Origin: Desulfurobacterium sp.
GTDB taxonomy: Bacteria; Aquificota; Aquificia; Desulfurobacteriales; Desulfurobacteriaceae
Assembly: GCA_026988135.1 (NCBI GenBank)
Contig: JALSLT010000070.1
Coordinates: forward strand, 1-11,890
Direction of reading: 5' to 3'
Length of the DNA: 11,890 bases
The notes beneath the pieces are model-generated. The model worked only from the letters and a program-made list of their open reading frames with translations. It searched no databases and was not told the origin of the DNA. Every line of letters starts with the position of its first letter. Positions within the stretch are counted from its first letter, which is position 1. Positions 6,879 through 11,890 of the stretch are shown in pieces. Both the position numbers and the translations under genes were made by a program.

Positions 6879-6963
6879 TGGTGGAGGGGGCAGGATTTGA
6901 ACCTGCGTAGGCGTAGCCGGTGGATTTACAGTCCACTGCCTTTGACCACTCGGCCACCCCTCC
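6879..6963 (-). tRNA. tRNA-Tyr (anticodon GTA)
   Basis: An 85-nt class II tRNA on the minus strand. The acceptor GGAGGGG pairs with CCCCTCC. The anticodon stem GTGGA/TCCAC encloses CTGTAAA with anticodon GTA. A long variable arm (CGGCTACGCCTAC) is present, as bacterial tRNA-Tyr requires. The T arm GCAGG-TTCAAAT-CCTGC, discriminator A and encoded CCA follow. Only 5 nt separate it from tRNA-Gly and 11 nt from tRNA-Thr, so the three are one transcript. Confidence 0.97.
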
Positions 6964-6974
6964 ATAGGGTTAAA

Positions 6975-7051
6975 TGGTGCCGGCTGAGGGAGTCGAACCC
7001 CCGGCCTGGTGATTACAAGTCACCCGCTCTGGCCAGCTGAGCTAAGCCGGC
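6975..7051 (-). tRNA. tRNA-Thr (anticodon TGT)
   Basis: A 77-nt tRNA on the minus strand. The acceptor GCCGGCT pairs with AGCCGGC. The D arm is GCTC-AGCTGGCCA-GAGC. The anticodon stem GTGAC/ATCAC (one mismatch at the loop side as drawn) surrounds anticodon TGT in CTTGTAA. The T arm GGGGG-TTCGACT-CCCTC contains one G-U pair, then discriminator A and encoded CCA. It reads ACA and related codons. It is the first gene of the cluster, 24 nt downstream of the likely -10 element. Confidence 0.96.
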
Positions 7052-7065
7052 ACTTTTAAATCTTG

Positions 7066-7094
7066 CGAGAGAATAATATAAGCCTTTGCTCTCG
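7066..7094. repeat. Inverted repeat across the tRNA promoter
   Basis: CGAGAG at 7066-7071 and its exact complement CTCTCG at 7089-7094 are separated by 17 bp. The arms bracket the -10 element and spacer of the tRNA promoter. They could be operator half-sites or part of a hairpin, but six-base arms can arise by chance. Confidence 0.35.
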
Positions 7095-7102
7095 ATTGTC
7101 AA
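7075..7102 (-). promoter_or_regulatory. Promoter of the tRNA-Thr/Tyr/Gly cluster
   Basis: On the minus strand a perfect -35 TTGACA lies at 7102-7097. After 16 nt comes TATATT (7080-7075), 5 of 6 to consensus. An alternative -10, TATTAT, sits 18 nt from the -35. Transcription would start about 15-20 nt before tRNA-Thr. The promoter lies just past the stop of the small secreted-protein gene (7121), so the tRNAs have their own strong signal as well as possible read-through. Confidence 0.75.
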
Positions 7103-7120
7103 TAAACTTTGAATGGTTTT

Positions 7121-7471
7121 TTATTCTTTTATGATGCTATTTTCAATAATTCCTGTTTTTTTAATTTCCGGAGGTAAGGGGTTGCTAATTTTCAAAATTA
7201 TGTAGCGGATTTCGTTGTATGGAGAATCGAATTTTTTGCCGGGAGTTACTATACACTTCGGATATGCGTTTTTTGTTCTGCAACGTCCTTTGTAAATTTT
7301 GCCGTTTGATGTAACAAAAATCACCATCCGGTTGTTTCCGGCCTTTAACTTAACAAAGGGTTTAAAGTAAACATATCCTTTTCTTGCTTTCTGAAGCCAT
7401 CCTGATGATGGTGTTTTTCCAAAAGCCGTGGAAAAAAACATTATAAAAATAGGCAGGAGAGCCTTTTTCAC
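7121..7471 (-). CDS. Small secreted protein of unknown function
   Basis: A 116-residue protein not recognised as any family. It starts at GTG 7471 with AGAAGG 8 nt upstream, 2 bp after the galE stop, so it is the last gene of the polysaccharide locus. Residues 1-18 (MKKALLPIFIMFFSTAFG) form a signal peptide with probable cleavage near AFG-K. The mature part of about 98 residues is basic and strand-rich (YVYFKPFVKLKAG, NRMVIFVTSNGKIYKG, IRYIILKIS), which would suit a small beta fold. Two cysteines at about 64 and 73 (CRTKNAYPKC) could form a disulfide in the periplasm. The C-terminal tail is Pro-, Ile- and Glu-rich. A role in surface polysaccharide is suggested only by its neighbours. Confidence 0.75.
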   Translation of the reverse strand: MKKALLPIFIMFFSTAFGKTPSSGWLQKARKGYVYFKPFVKLKAGNNRMVIFVTSNGKIYKGRCRTKNAYPKCIVTPGKKFDSPYNEIRYIILKISNPLPPEIKKTGIIENSIIKE

Positions 7472-7473
7472 TT

Positions 7474-8448
7474 TTAATACCTTCTATTGGTTTCCCATCT
7501 CCATGCAGATTTAATTATTATATCAAGTTCATCAAATTCAGGTTTCCAGTTGAGTGTTTTTTTAAGATTTGTTGGGTCTGCCACAAGAACTGCCGGATCT
7601 CCTGGTCTCCTATCGGTTTCTTCTACCTTAAAGCCTTTTCCTGTTATCTTTTTGACCGTATCAATGATTTCTTTAACAGAATAACCTTTCCCGTACCCGC
7701 AGTTAAAAACCGTACTTTTCCCGCCACTCATAAGATACTCAAGGGATAGAAGGTGGGCATCTGCAAGATCGTTTACGTGAATGTAGTCCCTTATGCAGGT
7801 TTCGTCAGGTGTTGGGTAGTCTGTCCCGAATATGTAAATTTTTTCCCTTTCACCTTTTGCTGTTTTTAAAATTAGGGGAATTAAATGGGTTTCTGGATTG
7901 TGGGATTCCCCTATCAATCCTGAAGGGTCGGCGCCTGCAGCGTTAAAATAGCGTAGTGACACATAGTTTAGTCCTTTAAAGTTTGAAAGGTCGGTAAGTA
8001 TCTTTTCAACACACGCTTTTGACTGTCCGTAAGGGTTTATCGGTTTAATAGGTTCTGTTTCTGGAATTGGTATGGTGACGGGATTACCGTAAACTGCGGC
8101 TGTTGATGAGAATATGATTTTATCTATACCCGTTATCTCCATGGCTTTTAAAAGACTTAAAGTTCCTGAAACGTTGTTTTCATAAAAGGATAAAGGGTCT
8201 TTGACAGATTCTCCAACTTCTATAAATGCTGCAAAATGGATAACAGTGTCCGGCTTAAACGATTTAAAAATTTCAACAAGTTTGTCTGTATCTCTGATAT
8301 CACACTTAACAAATTGGGCATCTATTACCGCTTCCTTATGGCCGTTGTAAAGGTTGTCTATAACTAAAACTTCATGGTTTTTTTCTGTTAAGAGCTTTAC
8401 TGTATGGCTTCCTATATATCCTGCTCCGCCTGTGACAACTATTTTCAT
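7474..8448 (-). CDS. galE: UDP-glucose 4-epimerase GalE
   Basis: Interconverts UDP-glucose and UDP-galactose (some relatives act on the N-acetyl forms) and so supplies galactose donors for surface polysaccharide. It is an extended short-chain dehydrogenase with bound NAD. The Rossmann motif GGAGYIG is at 7-13, the catalytic SST at 114-116, and YxxxK at 140-144 (PYGQSK). RYFNAAGADPSG, GTDYPTPDETCIRDYIHVNDLADAH and DRRPGDPAVLVADP are typical of GalE. At 324 residues it is slightly shorter than the 338 of E. coli. The ATG at 8448 follows AGGG by 8 nt. It lies 11 bp after the YjbH-like gene, in the export locus, which favours a role in polysaccharide precursor supply over galactose catabolism. 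Confidence 0.97.
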   Translation of the reverse strand: MKIVVTGGAGYIGSHTVKLLTEKNHEVLVIDNLYNGHKEAVIDAQFVKCDIRDTDKLVEIFKSFKPDTVIHFAAFIEVGESVKDPLSFYENNVSGTLSLLKAMEITGIDKIIFSSTAAVYGNPVTIPIPETEPIKPINPYGQSKACVEKILTDLSNFKGLNYVSLRYFNAAGADPSGLIGESHNPETHLIPLILKTAKGEREKIYIFGTDYPTPDETCIRDYIHVNDLADAHLLSLEYLMSGGKSTVFNCGYGKGYSVKEIIDTVKKITGKGFKVEETDRRPGDPAVLVADPTNLKKTLNWKPEFDELDIIIKSAWRWETNRRY

Positions 8449-8459
8449 CTTTTTTACCC

Positions 8460-9119
8460 TTAGAATTTAAAAGTGTAGCTTATATTTCCACCTGCAGTGT
8501 TTCCGGTAAGATAGTATCCGGTGATTTGAAGATTTTTAAACGGCATTATCTTTATTCCCACGTTTATATCCGAGCTTGGTTTTTCCATGTAATTTTTTAA
8601 AGTTTCTTCTTTGAAATCAGCGTATTCAATAAGTATTGTAAATTTTGGATGAATTAGAAGCTCTGTTCCTGTAAAGAAACCGTTGTATATTCCGTTGCCG
8701 TATCCTATGGTTAATGTTTGTGGAATGAATGTGTCAAAGTATTTACTTATACAGATGTAGAAGCCGTGAGATAGGGCATCTTTTGATATACCACCTCCAA
8801 GAGCAATTGCCGGTTTTCTCTCTGTTTCTGGAAGAAACTGGTATTTTAAGAGAAAATCTTTGTCGTTGCTGTCTTTGAGATTGTATCTTATTCCCGTTTC
8901 AAGTGCTGGCAGTATAACTGTGTTTATGCTTAGAGAGCTGTAATGTTTGTTTATGGAAAATGATGGGGATACCGTTTTCTGTTTCTGGGTGTACGCAGAA
9001 GGGGTCATAAGATAGCCGGTTATTCCAAATTCTCCTACAGGGTCCCTATATCCACTCTGTGCAGGTGAGCTTAGTAGTAGAGCGGTAGCTATTCCGTAAA
9101 GTATTTTTTTTCCTTTCAT
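8460..9119 (-). CDS. YjbH-like outer-membrane protein of exopolysaccharide export
   Basis: A 219-residue exported protein. Residues 1-22 are a signal peptide (hydrophobic core ILYGIATALLLSSP, cleavage near AQS-G). The early mature segment GEFGITGYLMTPSAY, followed by a run of strands, resembles the start of YjbH-type proteins, which have a 'G-xG-xxxTPSA' opening. GTELLIHPKFTILIEYADF resembles their 'G-E-P-L-EY' strand pair. It ends SYTFKF, with the terminal Phe of an outer-membrane barrel. It is shorter than E. coli YjbH (about 700 residues) and may contain only the first barrel-like part. Its place between an SLBB export protein and galE supports a role in polysaccharide secretion. The ATG at 9119 follows AGAGGA, 9 bp after the upstream gene. 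Confidence 0.7.
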   Translation of the reverse strand: MKGKKILYGIATALLLSSPAQSGYRDPVGEFGITGYLMTPSAYTQKQKTVSPSFSINKHYSSLSINTVILPALETGIRYNLKDSNDKDFLLKYQFLPETERKPAIALGGGISKDALSHGFYICISKYFDTFIPQTLTIGYGNGIYNGFFTGTELLIHPKFTILIEYADFKEETLKNYMEKPSSDINVGIKIMPFKNLQITGYYLTGNTAGGNISYTFKF

Positions 9120-9128
9120 CGTTTCCTC

Positions 9129-11890
9129 TTAGATGTGGGTAACTGTATAAACTGTTAAAGCTGACTGGTATATTATCTGAATCACATCTTTTATAAGCGG
9201 TCTCCACATTGTTGGAACATTTATTTTTGTGGGGACTATAACGGCATCACCAGGTTGAAGTTTATAATTTAGAATTTCAGACTCTTTACTTCCCCAGAGG
9301 AATCTTCTGTCCTTAGTGCTCCATGTGATGAGTGTATATTTTTTATCTGTTGAGGCTACTGTTGTCCCATCAGCTTTTATTATGAATATATTTTCTCTGT
9401 CTGCGTCTTTTGTAAAACCACCACACATTTTTAGATAGTCTTCAACGGTCAATCCTTCACGGTAAACGATTGCTCCTGGGTTGTAAATTTCACCAAAAAC
9501 AAGAACACTTGATGGGATTTTAGGAACAATTATCTGGTCTCCATCTTCAAGCAAAATGTTGTAAGGGGAATTTTTCAGCTCCTCAAGATTTATGGGTATT
9601 TTAAGTCCTGTTATTCTTCCTGAACTCTGAGTTTTTTCCATCAGGTCAAGGAGCTTTTTCTTTGACTCAAAAGCACTCTGCCTCGCCTGAAGCTCCTCTT
9701 TTGTAAGGTCGGACTGCATAATTCCGGCCTGCTCTTTTTCAAGCTCCTGTCTCATCTGTAGTATAGCCTGGGCAAGCCGTTTCTTTTCCATATCTTTTAC
9801 AGATTTCCTTATAACGATTATCCCTTCTGGGAAAGCGTTTTCTTTAAATCCACCGGCAGCTTTAAGAACATCGTAAAGGGTTGTTTTTTCCGTTATTTTA
9901 AACACTCCAGGGTTTTTGACATATCCGGCTACGTTCACTTTTTCAACAATTTCTTCTGGAGAAATCTCTTTTATTATTACTCTATCTCCAGGGTTTAGTG
10001 TTATATTTGCTTCAGGATTACTCTTAATTAAAAGATCATATAGATAGATTGAAGATCTATTTCTTTGTATAACTTCCGCTCCTGTTTCAGCTTTGATTTT
10101 TATGTTTTCTGCTTCTTCAACAGATGTTGCACTTTTTGTTTCAGGTGCTTCTCTAAATATTTCGGCTTTAAGATTCTTTATTTTACCTTTAAGTTTTGTA
10201 GAGGCAAGAACAGTTTTAAGTTTTAGATTACCCCTGTATGGTATGAAATGGGGATTTTCAACAAGCCCTGAAACCTTTACAGGTGGATAAACGTATCGGG
10301 GGTAGAACTTGATTACATCAAGGGCTTGAATTTCTATATCTTTTGTGCTGTTTAGTATCTCTACAGGCGAAAACCTGATTATTTCTTTTATATCAAGAGT
10401 TTCCGGGTTCCTTCTATCTATTTCGGCGTAATAAAGGTTCGTGTTCATTGTTAACATATCTTTGTTAAGTATTTGAGAGAGTTTCATCCCCGGTTTATAT
10501 GTATAGACGCCCGGGTATTTAATTTCCCCTTCCACGACGAAAGCATTTTTAATTTTATTAAAATCAACTTTTTTGCTTTCTCCAAATTTATAGAATGTGA
10601 TAGTATCCTGAGGTTTAAGTGTTACATCTTCTTTACCGTTCAGAACATTTTTGGGAATAAAAGTTATATACTGTGGTGGAGTCCCGGGCGGAAACTGTCT
10701 TATGATAAGCCCGAATTTCATATTCGTGTCAATGAGAAACATATCTGGAGTGAGTATTTGAGAGAGTTTCATCCCCTGTTTGTAGGCATACATACCTGGA
10801 TATGCAATATATCCTTTCACAAGTATGGCATTTTGCGGAACTGTTATCATTTTTTTGATGATTATAAGGTCTCCACTTTGTACCTTTTGAGCCGTAAATT
10901 TTTTATTTGATAAAGAGCCTTCTATAACTTTTGCTTTTGTATTATCAATATATCTTTGAATGATAACTTTATATTTGTAGGCAGATGGCAAAAGACCTCC
11001 TGCCATGTCTATTAGATCTCTTAAGGTTTCCTTGCCATTAAGCTCATATATTGCAGGTCTTTTAACAGCACCACCTATTCCGGTAACACTTTTCACTGTA
11101 GGAACAAAAATTACGTCACCATCTTTTAAGCGCATATTAACAGGCATACCGTTAAGTAAAAGTTTGTAAAAGTCTATCTTTACTGTTTTTAAACCTTTGG
11201 GTGTTTGTCTTCTGATAATTACGTTTCTTAGGCTTCCAGTGCCCTTTATTCCTCCTGCCATCATTATGGCATCAATAACGGTATTCGTTCCTGTTACGAT
11301 AGTGGCACCGGGTCTGTTAATCTCTCCGGATACATATACCGGAAATGTTCTAAGTCTGCCTACTGTTAATTTTATGTTTATGCCGAGGGCTTTTGAGATT
11401 TCTCTTTCTGCCTGTCCGAGGGTTTTACCCCATACATAAAAGACTCCAAATCCCGGAATATAGACTTTTCCCTCTCTATCAACAACAAGCTTTGAGATTT
11501 GTGAAAGGTCAATATTCGGAGGGTTGCCTATTACATAGATAAAAAGTTCATCTCCAGGTCCCAGTATGTAAGTTTTGTCCACGGGGATTGAAACAGCCGG
11601 CTTCTTGAATCCTTTGAAGAAGTTGTATCCAAACTGTTTAAGTTTTATTCCAATATTTGATGTTCTTTTTAAGAAGTCTAACTCTATAGAAGAGAGCGTT
11701 TCGTTGTTAATAGAACTTGTAGGATATAACTGCTCTTGAGATAATCCTTCGTTTTTGTTTTCGGTTTGTTTAAAAATCTTTGGGTGTTTTATACTTGATT
11801 CTTGTGCGGTAGTATTTGCTGTATATAGCAGGTTATTTTGGGTAGAGTTTGTTTTTTCTATAGAAGGAAGCAAGTAACTTTTGTTTCCAA
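9129..11890 (-). CDS. Polysaccharide export protein with seven SLBB domains (5' partial)
   Basis: A Wza-type outer-membrane or periplasmic export protein. The frame stays open to the right edge (GNKSY codons before 11873), and no signal peptide or convincing start is visible, so the N terminus is outside. Counting from TTG 11873 (914 residues): an Asn/Thr/Ser-rich linker (1-75), the polysaccharide export domain (about 97-176, YILGPGDELFIYVIG), then SLBB domains at about 178-258, 265-339, 348-428, 445-524, 532-635, 645-785 and 789-881. Most have a 'V-GE-xxPG-Y' opening and a 'GDxIxVP' close. Domain six carries a helical insertion (about 692-748) rich in Lys, Glu and Gln. The C terminus MWRPLIKDVIQIIYQSALTVYTV is an amphipathic helix like those that line the outer-membrane pore in Wza-type proteins. 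Domains three and four are a near duplicate. It is the first visible gene of the YjbH-galE locus. Confidence 0.92.
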   Translation of the reverse strand, partial: GNKSYLLPSIEKTNSTQNNLLYTANTTAQESSIKHPKIFKQTENKNEGLSQEQLYPTSSINNETLSSIELDFLKRTSNIGIKLKQFGYNFFKGFKKPAVSIPVDKTYILGPGDELFIYVIGNPPNIDLSQISKLVVDREGKVYIPGFGVFYVWGKTLGQAEREISKALGINIKLTVGRLRTFPVYVSGEINRPGATIVTGTNTVIDAIMMAGGIKGTGSLRNVIIRRQTPKGLKTVKIDFYKLLLNGMPVNMRLKDGDVIFVPTVKSVTGIGGAVKRPAIYELNGKETLRDLIDMAGGLLPSAYKYKVIIQRYIDNTKAKVIEGSLSNKKFTAQKVQSGDLIIIKKMITVPQNAILVKGYIAYPGMYAYKQGMKLSQILTPDMFLIDTNMKFGLIIRQFPPGTPPQYITFIPKNVLNGKEDVTLKPQDTITFYKFGESKKVDFNKIKNAFVVEGEIKYPGVYTYKPGMKLSQILNKDMLTMNTNLYYAEIDRRNPETLDIKEIIRFSPVEILNSTKDIEIQALDVIKFYPRYVYPPVKVSGLVENPHFIPYRGNLKLKTVLASTKLKGKIKNLKAEIFREAPETKSATSVEEAENIKIKAETGAEVIQRNRSSIYLYDLLIKSNPEANITLNPGDRVIIKEISPEEIVEKVNVAGYVKNPGVFKITEKTTLYDVLKAAGGFKENAFPEGIIVIRKSVKDMEKKRLAQAILQMRQELEKEQAGIMQSDLTKEELQARQSAFESKKKLLDLMEKTQSSGRITGLKIPINLEELKNSPYNILLEDGDQIIVPKIPSSVLVFGEIYNPGAIVYREGLTVEDYLKMCGGFTKDADRENIFIIKADGTTVASTDKKYTLITWSTKDRRFLWGSKESEILNYKLQPGDAVIVPTKINVPTMWRPLIKDVIQIIYQSALTVYTVTHI
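10468..10776. repeat. Internal direct repeat in the SLBB gene
   Basis: A 24-bp exact match at 10468-10491 and 10753-10776, starting at agtatttgag and ending in tttcatcccc on the plus strand, spaced 285 bp apart (95 codons, in frame). The match encodes GMKLSQIL in SLBB domains three and four, and similarity extends beyond it, including aacatatct just upstream in both copies. It marks a duplication of one SLBB unit rather than a mobile repeat. Confidence 0.85.

Noticed and set aside
6775..6957. A 60-codon minus-strand open frame starting MAEWSKAVDCK over the tRNA genes
   Set aside because: It is the well-known false protein produced by translating tRNA-Tyr and tRNA-Gly. The tRNA folds are complete and explain the sequence.
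10473..10910. A 145-codon plus-strand open frame opposite the SLBB gene
   Set aside because: It is antisense to a clear SLBB region. The composition (many His, Phe and Ile) is that expected from reverse reading of AT-rich coding DNA, and there is no Shine-Dalgarno.

Overview
The window reads as AT-rich chromosomal DNA of a Gram-negative (double-membrane) bacterium. Signal-peptide beta-barrel candidates, a Wza/SLBB-type export protein and a YjbH-like protein all imply an outer membrane. Codons are rich in AGA, ATA and AAA, proteins are Lys/Glu/Ile-rich, genes are tightly packed and several starts are TTG or GTG. This style fits thermophilic Aquificota such as the Desulfurobacteriales, but that placement is my inference and nothing in the window proves it. 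I see no phage, insertion sequence, CRISPR or defence gene. Most of the window is conserved core genes plus one cell-surface polysaccharide locus.

Region by region. (1) 1-1188, plus strand: the C-terminal end of a coiled-coil/TPR-like protein, then hisF (histidine and purine-linked biosynthesis). (2) 5328 down to 1195, minus strand: a compact operon of a beta-barrel-like protein, plsC, ispH, a four-repeat S1 protein, smpB and a flavin-reductase-like protein. Genes overlap or nearly touch, and ispH and S1 start with TTG codons behind strong Shine-Dalgarno sequences. It combines phospholipid and isoprenoid synthesis with translation and ribosome rescue, and converges on hisF with a 6-bp gap. 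(3) 5332-6778, plus strand: from a divergent promoter region run a HIT-family hydrolase, a nitrilase-superfamily amidase and a short coding remnant broken by one frameshift and one amber codon. (4) 7102 down to 6797, minus strand: a promoter with a perfect TTGACA -35 and a tRNA-Thr(TGT), tRNA-Tyr(GTA), tRNA-Gly(TCC) cluster. (5) 11890 down to 7121, minus strand: a polysaccharide locus of a seven-SLBB export protein (5' end outside the window), a YjbH-like outer-membrane protein, galE and a small unknown secreted protein.

Functionally, region 5 looks like an export and precursor module. GalE would supply UDP-galactose, the SLBB protein would form the outer-membrane/periplasmic export channel, and the YjbH-like barrel would assist it. 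Glycosyltransferases and a Wzc-type kinase are not in view and would be expected beyond the right edge.

I do not see a clearly new system. The best second looks are the broken gene at 6501-6778, the near-exact internal duplication in the SLBB protein, the tRNA order that matches the classic tRNA-tufB cluster but lacks tuf, and the overlapping, TTG-started ispH/S1 pair.
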